A stretch of DNA of 64,000 nucleotides, taken from assembly GCA_032433765.1 (NCBI GenBank), contig JAVIAB010000046.1, forward strand, positions 58,804,000-58,867,999, written 5' to 3'. The position numbers were made by a program, and so were the translations under genes. The notes below the pieces were generated by a model. That model saw only the letters and a list, made by a program, of their open reading frames with translations, searched no databases and was not told where the DNA came from. Below are positions 33,754-44,752 of this stretch, one piece after another. This DNA comes from Megaustenia siamemsis (taxonomy: Eukaryota; Mollusca; Gastropoda; Stylommatophora; Ariophantidae). Every line of letters starts with the position of its first letter. The stretch's first letter is position 1.

Positions 33754-34620
33754 CAGTCTATCTTACCTTCCCACAGTTGATATACTCCACTCCGTTACCT
33801 GACAGTCTATCTTACCTTTCCACAGTTGATATACTCCACTCCGTTACCTGACAGTCTATCTTACCTTCCCACAGTTGATATACTCCACTCCGTTACCTGA
33901 CAGTCTATCTTACCTTCCCACAGTTGATATACTCCACTCCGTTACCTCACAGTCTATCTTACCTTCCCGCAGTTGATATACTCCACTCCGTTACCTGACA
34001 GTCTATCTTACCTTCCCACAGTTGATATACTCCACTCCGTTACCTCACAGTCTATCTTACCTTCCCACAGTTGATATACTCCACTCCGTTACCTGACAGT
34101 CTATCTTACCTTCCCACAGTTGATATACTCCACTCCGTTACCTGACAGTCTATCTTACCTTCCCACAGTTGATATACTCCACTCCGTTACCTCACAGTCT
34201 ATCTTACCTTCCCACAGTTGATATACTCCACTCCGTTACCTGACAGTCTATCTTACCTTCCCACAGTTGATATACTCCACTCCGTTACCTCACAGTCTAT
34301 CTTACCTTCCCACAGTTGATATACTCCACTCCGTTACATCACAGTCTATCTTACCTTCCCACAGTTGATATACTCCACTCCGTTACCTCACAGTCTATCT
34401 TACCTTCCCACAGTTGATATACTCCACTCCGTTACCTCACAGTCTATCTTACCTTCCCACAGTTGATATACTCCACTCCGTTACATCACAGTCTATCTTA
34501 CCTTCCCACAGTTGATATACTCCACTCCGTTACCTCACAGTCTATCTTACCTTCCCACAGTTGATATACTCCACTCCGTTACCTCACAGTCTATCTTACC
34601 TTCCCACAGTTGATATACTC
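33754..34620 (-). repeat. 49-bp array containing exon 5 tail plus 5' splice site, proximal block, about 17 copies
   Basis: Same unit as 31165-32157, nearly perfect from unit to unit. The unit nearest 34600 is continuous with exon 5, so that copy is the real exon end. CTGAC/CTCAC and ACATC variants are interspersed. Confidence 0.97.
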
Positions 34621-34688
34621 CACAGCCGTCTCCCGGAAGAAGAAGTAGACGTAGTTCTTGATCTCGTAGGAAGAAACAAAGTTTGGTT
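34600..34688 (-). CDS. Sema5: Semaphorin exon 5
   Basis: Exon of 89 nt. Acceptor CTACACAG and donor GTAAGA. The opening AA completes a Glu codon started by the last G of exon 4. It then encodes PNFVSSYEIKNYVYFFFRET and AVEYINCGK, ending on a codon boundary. This is one of the most conserved Sema stretches ('LNePNFVsS----g-yvYFFFRE-AvEyincGK'). The last 24 coding bases and the donor site are the repeat unit of the adjoining array. The donor at 34599 is the only one that gives an undisturbed reading into the micro-exon. Any donor one unit downstream would add 49 nt beginning GTA AGA TAG, an immediate stop. Confidence 0.96.
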
Positions 34689-35161
34689 CTGTGTAGATAA
34701 AACACAAGAAGTCTTGCTTCATTTTAATTCCAGTGATGTTATTTGTTTCAATACGTTAAATGTTAATGATTTTGTTTTATTTGTGTGTGTGTGTGCGTGC
34801 GTGTGTGTGTGTGTGTGTGCGCGCGCGCTCTAAATTACGTTGCCATTTATGTTTATTGTGTTCATGTCTAGAACCGTTGTAGCGCTCCTTCTGTATTCAA
34901 TGAAATAGCGAGGTTTTGGGCTGAAACTGAAACCAATATCAAGAAATACAAAGAGCAAGTGAAAACAATAACCCGGCTAGCGTGACGTTTCCAGCTTTTG
35001 GGAGTTGTGACGGTTGTGAGCAACGTGACGTCAGCCGTCTACGGCTGTTAACGTCACTCTAGTTGATAGTGTTTTCCGATGTTATTGTCTGCACGCGGGC
35101 CTTCTATATAGGTGGTTATGATAAAAACATTATCCATTTAAAAAAAATGTCCTAATATATT
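34689..35161. other. Intronic stretch with GT run and palindrome
   Basis: A GT/GC run lies at 34780-34830. A 33-nt palindromic segment at 35025-35057 (outer GTGACGT/ACGTCAC, inner CAGCCG/CGGCTG) resembles, in part, sequence at 18630-18690 (GACGTTTT..., ACGTCAGTCGTCTATAGCTA). It may be a remnant of an unclassified short repeat. Confidence 0.4.
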
Positions 35162-35630
35162 CATCATCATCGTGCGCCTTACCGGTTGGCGTAGACGATC
35201 ATGTCCTTTCTCCACCTTATATCCACAATGCATCGTGTCAATTCTGCTGTTGACTGTTTTCCATGCCATGACACCAAGCTATCTAGTATCTTCTCACTTT
35301 GTCGTCCGCAATCTCTCTTTCCCTGTACTTTGCCAGTTGTAACCAAGTATTTCAACTTTCCTCTTCTCATGATTTGCCCGAAACATTTTGATTGTTTCTT
35401 AGGAGCTCACTTTGTGTTGGCCTCTCTGAGAATGACCTCGTCTCTCTTGTTAGCTGTCCAGGGAACTTTCAACATTCTTCTGAGAAATCCCATCTCTGTG
35501 GCCTCTAATCGTCTTTTCCTTTGTGTGTCTACAGTCCATCTGCCCCTTCTATAGATCAGAAGTGACTATATATAGCACCGATGAACTCTCTTTCTCACTT
35601 CTATTGACATAGATTTCTTGCATAATAATA
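35162..35630 (-). mobile_element. LINE family C, 3' fragment
   Basis: The minus strand encodes MRRGKLKYLVTTGKVQGKRD, then SLVSWHGKQSTAEL and a damaged terminus. The CATCATCAT tail is at 35161-35170. A deletion near 35400 removes part of the 'f-gHImRr' region. An S3 element follows directly. Confidence 0.85.
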
Positions 35631-35785
35631 TATCTATCTATCTATTGTCCTTTCGAGCCGAAGACGGCACATAGGGCAGAACCACAATCTCAAAAACAGA
35701 AACCTTGCGTGCCAAAATGGCACATATTGCAAATATCACTGATCTAAAATCTATGGCGCTGTTTCCATAACAATGGTATATATAC
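35631..35785 (-). mobile_element. Repeat S3, inverted copy
   Basis: The plus strand begins TATCTATCTATTGTCCTTTC (a GATA tail on minus) and continues with GAGCCGAAGACGGCACATAG and AACAGAAACCTTGCGTGCCA, matching 5513-5640 and 59130-59250. Confidence 0.8.
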
Positions 35786-35940
35786 TGGTATATATAATAA
35801 TATATACCATATATATATATATACACATATACCTACGAATGTATACCTAATATATTCACTGAAATTTTAAAATAAATACCTTCTTTGGTGTGCTAAAGTA
35901 GTAATATATGTTCACAAAGACGTTTAAGAGAGGCACGTAC

Positions 35941-36151
35941 CGTTTAACCACTTGGAGTCATGCTTTTGTGTTCTGAGAGTTTTCTTTTCTGACCTGCGCG
36001 TGATGGCCGGGTACGTGGCCGAGAAGTCGATGACCGTGGCCGTGTAGAGACCACCGTCCATCGCCATTAAGGCTGTGGCATTATAGTTTGGGTTGTACGG
36101 ACAGATCCCTTGGCCGTCCGTTGAGTTGATTATGTTTGTTAGGTTGTTGGC
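35941..36151 (-). CDS. Sema5: Semaphorin exon 4
   Basis: Exon of 211 nt. Acceptor CAACCTGACAG and donor GTACGT, start phase 0, ending with the first G of a Glu codon. It encodes ANNLTNIINSTDGQGICPYN, PNYNATALMAMDGGLYTATV, IDFSATYPAITRRSEKKTLR and TQKHDSKWLN. This matches the Sema core 'g---CPy-P-hNsTal---ggLYaaT--Df-g-dpaI-R' and '-Skwln'. NLTNI before the Cys block is more like class 5 than other classes. NLT, NST and NAT are likely glycosylation sites. It joins exon 3 (TTRY) and exon 5 (PNFVSS) in phase. Confidence 0.96.
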
Positions 36152-36321
36152 CTGTCAGGTTGGAGAAGGTTGTGTCAGGTCAATAACAATGTTACTATGT
36201 TAACAAGTTTCAAGGATATCAAACTGCAATTTAAAACTGTTTTATATTTGGTTTATCTTTATGTTTTCTTGTTTTGTTGCTTGTTTGAGGAATTGCAACT
36301 TTCTATAAATATTATTTTACG

Positions 36322-36327
36322 ATGATG

Positions 36328-36380
<53 letters not shown>

Positions 36381-36850
36381 GCAGCATTTAACTGAAATAC
36401 AATGGCTCTTAGATTTAACAGATATATAATTTCTCTATTTTTGACAGTTGTTTACTGTAGAAATTTGAAAGTGTTTCTTACATTTAACAGATAGATAGTT
36501 TCTCTACTTTTAACAGTTGTTTACGGTAGAAAGTTGAAAGTGTTTCTTACATTTAACAGATATTTACGATAGAAAACCTTTCTTACATTTAACAAATATT
36601 TACTGTAGAAATTTGAAAGTGTTTCTTACATTTAACAGATAGATAGTTTCTCTACTTTTAACAGTTGTTTACTGTAGAAATTTGAAAGTGTTTTTTAACA
36701 TTTAACAAATATTTATGGTAGAAAGTTGAAAGTGTTTCTTACATTTAACAGATATTTACGGTAGAAAGTTGAAAGTGTTTCTTACATTTAACATATATTT
36801 ACGGTAGAAAGTGTTTCTTACATTGAGCAGATATTTACTATAGAAAATTG
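36322..36850. repeat. ATA microsatellite followed by a degenerate ~43-bp repeat
   Basis: ATA/AAT runs at about 36325-36380, then irregular units sharing TTTACTGTAGAAATTTGAAA and GTGTTTCTTACATTTAACAG, with many indels. It lies about 100 nt below the exon 3 donor. Confidence 0.85.
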
Positions 36851-36942
36851 AAAGGGATGTTTCTTTTTTTTACACTTTACATACATTGATAAGATAGATT
36901 CAGGGTAGAGATATGAAACTAAAATGTATAAGGTTCACTCAC

Positions 36943-37041
36943 ATATCTTGTTGTACAATTTGGCTGGAATGCATTGGTTCCACACGTGAACACTAAATCG
37001 TCTTTTAGGATAAGAACTTTGATAAAGTTGTGGCAAGTGTT
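36943..37041 (-). CDS. Sema5: Semaphorin exon 3
   Basis: Exon of 99 nt, 33 codons, phase 0 at both ends. Acceptor GTCGCCTCCACAG and donor GTGAGT. It encodes NTCHNFIKVLILKDDLVFTC then GTNAFQPNCTTRY. C-N-I-vL with the CGTNAF-P-C core is the defining early Sema-domain motif. Its three cysteines are expected to form the first propeller disulphides. Continuation to exon 4 gives NCTTRYANNLTNI, the class 5 spacing. Confidence 0.97.
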
Positions 37042-37612
37042 CTGTGGAGGCGACACAGACAATGGGTTAGGTAATAAGGGTGAAGTCACGTACTCGAGGT
37101 AACGATGGTCATCAAATCTAAATGAAGAGATTAGTTCCCAGTCATGGCGACCTTACAACAACAGGAAGAGAAAGCTGGAGGTCTACAGAGGAAGCAAAAA
37201 CCAACTAGTTTAAAGAACAGGCAAATAATTGCAGTGCTGCGGTAAAGCTGGTAGCAGGGACAAGAAGTAAGGTATAACGTATACTCCTACAAGGTGTTGT
37301 GACCCCCTGCTTTCCATTTGACCCACAGTCCTCTACTCTGGGAGCGTTTGGATGTTGCCTCAGTTAAGTCTTGCTTTAATTTTATATTTTAGTTCACTAA
37401 TTTGCACATATTATCTATTTTTATCTTCCGGTATGTAGCACATCTCTCTCTCATTTCATTATCTCCTTTCTTATCCCTCTGTTTATTTCTCCTCGATTTA
37501 CTTGTCCCGCTCATCCTAGATGCTGTAGAGTTTATCTTTATTTCGTTGTTCATTTTGTATTGTTATCGTTTTCTGAGGAAGGCCGTATGTAGACCGAAAC
37601 GTCAGTATTTTG
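37042..37612. other. Intronic stretch; possible element 3' end near 37573
   Basis: No exon found. At 37573-37603 the plus strand carries CTGAGGA, 16 nt, then GAAACGTCAG, a sequence pattern common at the 3' ends of some Penelope-like or related elements and similar in order to a hammerhead core. It lies directly before a 61-bp array. Confidence 0.35.
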
Positions 37613-38463
37613 TTGTGTTCCTGTTTTGTAAAGCTGTCACCATACCGTGTAGCAGTGTACGTTACACCTCGCTACTTTCTCCTTTATTGTAAAGCTGTCA
37701 TCATACCTTGTAGCAGTGTACGTTACACCCTGCTACTTGCTCCTTTATTGTAAAGCTGTCATCATACCTTGTAGCAGTGTACGATACACCCCGCTACTTT
37801 CTCCTTTATTGTAAAGCTATCATCATACCTTGTAGCAGTGTACGTTACACCTCGCTACTTTCTCCTTTATTGTAAAGCTGTCATCATACCTTGTAGCAGT
37901 GTACGTTACACCTCGCTACTTTCTCCTTTATTGTAAAGCTATCATCATACCTTGTAGCAGTGTACGTTACACCCCGCTACCTTCTCCTTTATTGTAAAGC
38001 TGTCACCATACCTTGTAGCAGTGTACGTTACACCCCGCTACTTTCTCCTTTATTGTAAAGCTGTCATCATACCTTGTAGCAGTGTACGTTACACCTCGCT
38101 ACTTTCTCCTTTATTGTAAAGCTATCATCATACCTTGTAGCAGTGTACGTTACACCCCGCTACTTTCTCCTTTATTGTAAAGCTGTCACCATACCTTGTA
38201 GCAGTGTACGTTACACCCCGCTACTTTCTCCTTTATTGTAAAGCTGTCACCATAACTTGTAGCAGTGTACGTTACACCTCGCTACTTTCTCCTTTATTGT
38301 AAAGCTGTCACCATAACTTGTAGCAGTGTACGTTACACCTCGCTACTTTCTCCTTTATTGTAAAGCTGTCACCATAACTTGTAGCAGTGTACGTTACACC
38401 TCGCTACTTTCTCCTTTATTGTAAAGCTATCATCATACCTTGTAGCAGTGTACGTTACACCTC
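37613..38463. repeat. 61-bp minisatellite, 14 copies
   Basis: Units contain TAAAGCTGTCATCATACCTT, GTAGCAGTGTACGTTACACC and CGCTACTTTCTCCTTTATTG. Variation is limited to a few sites. Confidence 0.97.
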
Positions 38464-38507
38464 CCACTCCCCATTTTTCTTTGGTCTAACTGATTAGTTC
38501 ACTTTAG

Positions 38508-38696
38508 TACACAGACCATCATCATTGCTCAGCGAACAACTCCAAGTGCACAGAGACCCTCCTCAACACGTTCCCCAGATTGGAGTACGTCCACCACACA
38601 GTTGCAAAAGCACTGAAGATGTCTTCAGTTCAGATGTACGAGCTCCGTAGCACTTGCGAAGACTTTGACCACAACCTCATACGTCGATTCTTGTGA
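38508..38696 (+). CDS. Possible 3'-terminal exon or ORF remnant, unknown
   Basis: After a plausible acceptor (TTCACTTTAG) a frame stays open for 62 codons to a TGA at 38694-38696. It reads YTDHHHCSANNSKCTETLLN, then LEYVHHTVAKALKMSSVQMY and ELRSTCEDFDHNLIRRFL. Its composition is coding-like (charged, three Cys, no repeats) and distinct from the flanking arrays. It has no ATG near the start and no identified family. It lies antisense within the semaphorin intron between exons 2 and 3. It could be a gene fragment or chance. Confidence 0.3.
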   Translation, partial: YTDHHHCSANNSKCTETLLNTFPRLEYVHHTVAKALKMSSVQMYELRSTCEDFDHNLIRRFL

Positions 38697-38834
38697 CATG
38701 CGAGTCAGGTGACAGTGGCTCCACTCTTTTCTCCCCTGACCGACGGTAGTCTGCATTCGTGGTAGTCACATGGGTGACCAATTGATTAAATAAGGTCATA
38801 AGCTTCAGCTGCCAAATACATTATTGTGTTCTTG

Positions 38835-39030
38835 AAGCTGAAACATGAAACTATGGAACATGGGCTGGAACATGAAACTATGGAACATGGGATGAAATAT
38901 GAAACTATTGAACTTGGGCTGAAATATGAAACTATGGAGCTTGAACTGAGATATGAAACTATTGAACATGGGCTGAAATATGAAACTATGGAGCTTGAAC
39001 TAAAATATGAAACTATGGAAACATGAGATA
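38835..39030. repeat. 27-bp minisatellite, about 7 copies
   Basis: Unit TGAAACTATGGAACATGGGC plus TGAAATA. It is imperfect. Confidence 0.92.
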
Positions 39031-39044
39031 GATCCTGAGACTAT

Positions 39045-39818
39045 GTGTTCAGCTGTTTATGTAGCTTTTGTTGGTAGCTGTGTGGACTGTGTTCAGCTGT
39101 TTATGTAGCTTTTGTTGGTAGCTGTGTGGACTGTGTTCAGCTGTTTATGTAGCTTTTGTTGGTAGCTGTGTGGAATGTGTTCAGCTGTTTCTGTAGCTTT
39201 TGTTGGTAGCTGTGTGGACTGTGTTCAGCTGTTTCTGTAGCTTTTGTTGGTAGCTGTGTGGACTGTGTTCAGCTGTTTCTGTAGCTTTTGTTGGTAGCTG
39301 TGTGGACTGTGTTCAGCTGTTTATGTAGCTTTTGTTGGTAGCTGTGTGGAATGTGTTCAGCTGTTTCTGTAGCTTTTGTTGGTAGCTGTGTGGAATGTGT
39401 TCAGCTGTTTCTGTAGCTTTTGTTGGTAGCTGTGTGGAATGTGTTCAGCTGTTTCTGTAGCTTTTGTTGGTAGCTGTGTGGAATGTGTTCAGCTGTTTCT
39501 GTAGCTTTTGTTGGTAGCTGTGTGGAATGTGTTCAGCTGTTTCTGTAGCTTTTGTTGGTAGCTGTGTGGACTGTATTCAGCTGTTTCTGTAGCTTTTGTT
39601 GGTAGCTGTGTGGACTGTATTCAGCTGTTTCTGTAGCTTTTGTTGGTGGCTGTGTGGACTGTGTTCAGCTGTTTCTGCAGCTTTTGTTGGTAGCTGTGTG
39701 GACTGTGTTCAGCTGTTTCTGCAGCTTTTGTTGGTAGCTGTGTGGACTGTATTCAGCTGTTTCTGCAGCTTTTGTTGGTGGCTGTGTGGACTGTGTTCAG
39801 CTGTTTCTGTCTTGGTAC
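39045..39818. repeat. 44-bp minisatellite, about 17 copies
   Basis: Units contain GTGTTCAGCTGTTTCTGTAG and CTTTTGTTGGTAGCTGTGTG. Variants: TTATG/TTCTG, GGAAT/GGACT. Confidence 0.97.
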
Positions 39819-39826
39819 ATGACCAA

Positions 39827-40404
39827 AGAAAATACTCAAAACCCACAAGTGGATATCAAAGTTGAAGGAATAGACCTGGAGACAGTTCAGAACTATAACT
39901 ACCTTGGACATACTATAACCAGTGATGGAAAATGTACAACTGAAATAAACAAAAGAATAGGAATGGCACAAAGTAATTTTAATGTCATGAAAAATATACT
40001 AACATCAAAACAGATAACAACAAGGCTAAAACTAAGAATAGCTTAATGTTATATCTTCTCAATATTCTTGTATGGTGCAGAAATGTGGACATTAGACAAG
40101 ATAATAGAACAGAAAATGGAAACCTTTGAAATGTGGATATATAGAAGAATAGGTAGAATTGGATGAAAAAACCCAAACAAACGATGAAGTCTTAAAACAA
40201 CTTATATTGAGAAGAGAACTACTAAACACAATTCAAACAAGACAAATTAGATTTTTGGGCCATGTTAAAAGACACAACAACCTACTAAGAGTAATCTTGG
40301 AAGGGAAAATACAAAATAAAAGAGGCAGAAGCAGAGCAAGGTTCACATGGACCAATAACATCAAAAGATGGACAAGTCACCCTATGACAACATGCACCAT
40401 CAAA
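39827..40404 (+). mobile_element. LINE family A, part of the C-terminus 5' of its internal array
   Basis: Reads ENTQNPQVDIKVEGIDLETV, YLGHTITSDGKCTTEINKR, then (after a stop and a shift) RRELLNTIQTRQIRFLGHVK and RSRARFTWTNNIKRWTSHPM. This is collinear with 19195-19740 and runs straight into the 87-bp array. Confidence 0.9.
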
Positions 40405-42330
40405 GCAATAGACAGAGGCAGACCAAGACTAACATGGACGAGTAACAACAAAAGATGGACAAGTCACCCTATGACAACATGCACCATCAAAGCAATAGAC
40501 AGAGGCAGACCAAGACTAACATGGACCAATAACATCAAAAGATGGACAAGTCACCCTATGACAACATGCACCATAAAAGCAATAGACAGCGGCAGACCAA
40601 GACTAACATGGACCAATAACATCAAAAGATGGACAAGTCACCCTATGACAACATGCACCATCAAAGCAATAGACAGAGGCAGACCAAGACTAACATGGAC
40701 CAATAACATCAAAAGATGGACAAGTCACCCTATGACAACATGCACCATCAAAGCAATAGACAGAGGCAGACCAAGACTAACATGGACCAATAACATCAAA
40801 AGATGGACAAGTCACCCTATGACAACATGCACCATCAATGCAATAGACAGAGGCAGACCAAGACTAACATGGACCAATAACATCAAAAGATGGACAAGTC
40901 ACCCTATGACAACATGCACCATCAAAGCAATAGACAGAGGCAGACCAAGACTAACATGGACCAATAACATCAAAAGATGGACAAGTCACCCTATGACAAC
41001 ATGCACCATCAAAGCAATAGACAGAGGCAGACCAAGACTAACATGGACCAATAACATCAAAAGATGGACAAGTCAGCCTATGACAACCTGCACCATCAAA
41101 GCAATAGACAGAGGCAGACCAAGACTAACATGGACCAATAACATCAAAAGATGGACAAGTCACCCTATGACAACATGCACCATCAAAGCAATAGACAGAG
41201 GCAGACCAAGACTAACATGGACGAGTAACATCAAAAGATGGACAAGTCACCCTATGACAACATGCACCATCAAAGCAATAGACAGAGGCACACCAAGACT
41301 AACATGGACGAGTACCATCAAAACATGGACAAGTCACCCTATGACAACATGCACCATCAAAGCAATAGACAGAGGCAGACCAAGACTAACATGGACCAAT
41401 AACATCAAAAGATGGACAAGTCACCCTATGACAACATGCACCATCAAAGCAATAGACAGAGGCAGACCAAGACTAACATGGACCAATAACATCAAAAGAT
41501 GGACAAGTCACCCTATGACAACATGCACCATCAAAGCAATAGACAGAGGCAGACCAAGACTAACATGGACGAGTAACATCAAGACATGGACAAGTCACCC
41601 TATGACAACATGCACCATCAAAGCAATAGACAGAGGCAGACCAAGACTAACATGGACGAGTAACATCAAAACATAGACAAGTCACCCTATGACAACATGC
41701 ACCATCAAAGCAATAGACAGAGGCAGACCAGGACTAACATGGACGAGTAACATCAAAACATAGACAAGTCACCCTATGACAACATGCACCATCAAAGCAA
41801 TAGACAGAGGCAGACCAAGACTAACATGGACCAATAACATCAAAAGATGGACAAGTCACCCTATGACAACATGCACCATCAAAGCAATAGACAGAGGCAG
41901 ACCAAGACTAACATGGACGAGTAACAACAAAAGATGGACAAGTCTCCCTATGACAACATGCACCATCAAAGCAATAGACAGAGGCAGACCAAGACTAACA
42001 TGGACGAGTAACATCAAAAGATGGACAAGTCACCCTATGACAACATGCACCATCAAAGCAATAGACAGAGGCAGACCAGGACTAACATGGACGAGTAACA
42101 TCAAAACATAGACAAGTCACCCTATGACAACATGCACCATCAAAGCAATAGACAGAGGCAGACCAAGACTAACATGGACCAATAACATCAAAAGATGGAC
42201 AAGTCACCCTATGACAACATGCACCATCAAAGCAATAGACAGAGGCAGACCAAGACTAACATGGACGAGTAACATCAAAACATGGACAAGTCACCATATG
42301 ACCACCTTCATTATAAAATCAAGAGACAGA
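40405..42330 (+). repeat. 87-bp in-frame array inside LINE A, about 22 copies
   Basis: Each unit encodes RGRPRLTWTNNIKRWTSHPM plus TTCTIKAID, 29 residues of the LINE A C-terminus that occur once in the copy at 18905. The LINE reading frame is kept for 505 codons before the first TAG (41674). Variants are dispersed: TSN for TNN, KTW, TPRL. Confidence 0.97.
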
Positions 42331-42425
42331 GGGGTATGACGCTCCGTGGTAGCCAACCTTCGATGCGAAGACAGTATTCAATGAGATGATGATGATGATG
42401 ATGTTGATGATGATGATGTTGATGA
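42331..42425 (+). mobile_element. LINE family A 3' terminus and GAT tail after the array
   Basis: Degenerate RGV-RSVVANLRCEDSIQ, then a GATGATGATG tail to about 42420. This closes the LINE A copy that began at 39827. Confidence 0.8.
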
Positions 42426-43115
42426 CAAGACCAAACCATTTATTTCCTTGTTTCATGATGCATTCTTCTGCCGGAGTTATCCCCTACTGTCTTCTTGACT
42501 CCTCATTTTTAACATTATCGAACAAGCAGACTCCCATCTTACTCTGAATTTCTGTGATATTTATCTCACAGTAGTTTGTCATTGATACATTAGTTAATTT
42601 GCTCATCTATGGCCCCCTTTCCTTGAAGTCAAAGTGCTATTCTATTACACATTCACAATGATTAGAAGTTGTATTTTAAATCTTGTATGGTCAACACATG
42701 AATATTGCATCTCCTGAAACTCTCAGTTTTGTCAATCTATGATCTCGTTATTACGTACTAGAACATCGTTAACACATAAATATTGACTTTACCCTAAAAT
42801 GTAACGTTTTGTGTGTGCTATCACAGGCTGGAACCACTTCCACAAAGTAAATCATTTTCAGAATAAGTGGAATGTACAAGACACAGGATATCAGCGTCCA
42901 TAAATAATGCAAAATTGTGAAGATTAGAACTAAATTGTCAATTTTAGATTAAAATAAACAGCTGTGCTTTCTTTGTCTCTCTCCGCGTGATGTCATAGTG
43001 TATTTTATTTGTTATATTTTTGTATTCTTATTCTAATAATTATTTCTGTGAATTCTTCTTTGTCCTTTACTACCCGTTGTGGTAGTGTCTTTATTTCTAA
43101 TATTCTTGTATTCTT
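42426..43115. other. AT-rich intronic stretch, nothing identified
   Basis: About 690 bp without arrays, motifs, LINE frames or plausible exons on either strand. Confidence 0.5.
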
Positions 43116-43127
43116 TTTTCACTCATT

Positions 43128-43677
43128 CATCATCATCATCATCGAGTGCCGTCTCCACATCGAAGGTTGGCTACCATGGAGCGCCATTCCACTCTGTCTC
43201 TTGTTTTGATGGTGCAGATTGTCATAGGTTGACTTGTCCATTTTTTGATGTTACTCGTCCATGTTAGTCTTGCTCTACCTCTGCCTCTTTTACCTTGCAT
43301 TTTCCCTTCCAATATTACTTTTATTAGACTGTTGTGTCTTTTAACATGCCCCAAACATTGCATTTGTCTTGCTCTAATTGTGTTTAGTAGTTCTCTTTTC
43401 ATTTTTAGTTGGTTTAAAACGTCATCGTTTGTTTTCCTTACCTTCCATCCAATTCTACCTATTCTTCTATAAATCCACATTCAAAGGCTTCAATTTTCTG
43501 TTCTGTATTCTGGTCTAATGTCCATGTTTCTGCACCACACAAGAATATTGAGAAGACGTAACATTTTGCCATTCTTAGTTTCAGCCCTGCTGATATTTGT
43601 TTTGATGTTAGTATATTTTTCATGGCATTAAAATTGCTTTTTGCCTTTCCTATTCTTTTGTTTATGTCAGTTGTACA
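43128..43677 (-). mobile_element. LINE family A, 550-bp insertion
   Basis: The minus strand reads MWIYRRIGRIGWKVRKTND, LLNTIRARQMQCLGHVKRHN and VEWRSMVANLRCGDGTR, with a CATCATCAT tail. The 12-bp TSD TTTTCACTCATT lies at 43116-43127 and 43678-43689. Confidence 0.93.
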
Positions 43678-43707
43678 TTTTCACTCATTATTTATATGAA
43701 TTACCCT

Positions 43708-44052
43708 TATCTGCCCATGTTATCTCAAACACTCATGTGATCTGCCCATGTTATCTCAACACTCATGTGATCTGCCCATGTTATCTCAAACACTCATGTG
43801 ATCTGCCCATGTTATCTCAAACACTCATGTGATCTGCCCATGTTATCTCAAACACTCATGTGATCTGCCCATGTTATCTCAAACACTCATGTGATCTGCC
43901 CATGTTATCTCAAACACTCATGTGATCTGCCCATGTTATCTCAAACACTCATGTGATCTGCCCATGTTATCTCAAACACTCATGTGATCTGCCCATGTTA
44001 TCTCAAACACTCATGTGATCTGCCCATGTTATCTCAAACACTCATGTGATCT
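43708..44052. repeat. 31-bp minisatellite, 11 copies
   Basis: Unit TCAAACACTCATGTGATCTG plus CCCATGTTATC, almost invariant. It ends about 12 nt from the exon 2 donor. Confidence 0.97.
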
Positions 44053-44063
44053 CTAGGACCTAC

Positions 44064-44175
44064 CGAGGGCTGTCCCCTGTTCTCGCAGCTATCTATCTTA
44101 ACTTTCTCTGACGACTTCCATTCCTCTTTCTGCAACAGGCTGAGGTTGTTCAGATCTAGCCGGAACAATGCGTCC
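44064..44175 (-). CDS. Sema5: Semaphorin exon 2
   Basis: Exon of 112 nt. Acceptor CTCCTACAACAG and donor GTAGGT. Its first G completes an Arg codon from exon 1, and it ends in phase 0. It encodes DALFRLDLNNLSLLQKEEWK then SSEKVKIDSCENRGQPS. The pattern 'ga-d-LfrL-L--Lsl----ew-s----------C--kGk' is the second Sema strand block before the exon 3 'C-NyI'. Arrays lie within about 25 nt on both sides. Confidence 0.95.
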
Positions 44176-44199
44176 CTGTTGTAGGAGAGGGAGAGACAA

Positions 44200-44752
44200 C
44201 AAGTTATGTCTAAATATTACATTAGTCATAATATGTCATATATAACATAGGTTATATGTTAATATTGCATTAGTCATAATATGTCATATATAACATAGGT
44301 TATATGTTAATATTGCATTAGTCATAATATGTCATATATAACATAGGTTATATGTTAATATTGCATTAGTCATAATATGTCATATATAACATAGGTTATA
44401 TGTAAATATTACATTAGTCATAATATGTCATATACAGCATAGGTTATATGTAAATATTACATTAGTCATACTATGTCATATACAGCATAGGTTATATGTA
44501 AATATTACATTAGTCATAATATGTCATATACAGCATAGGTTATATGTAAATATTACATTAGTCATAATATGTCATATATAACACAAGTTATGTCTAAATA
44601 TTACATTAGTCATAATATGTTATATATAACACAAGTTATGTCTAAATATTACATTAGTCATAATATGTCATATTCAACACAAGTTATGTCTAACTATTAC
44701 ATTAGTCATAATGTGTTATATACAACTAAAGTTATTTGAAATATTAAAATAA
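44200..44752. repeat. ~45-bp AT-rich minisatellite, about 12 copies
   Basis: Units contain ATTAGTCATAATATGTCATA and TATAACATAGGTTATATGTA. There are CAGC and ACAAGTTATGTC variants. Confidence 0.95.

Noticed and set aside
40159..41676. 505-codon ORF as a novel repeat protein
   Set aside because: It is the LINE A C-terminus with an 87-bp internal expansion. It lacks a start context and is bounded by LINE sequence on both sides.
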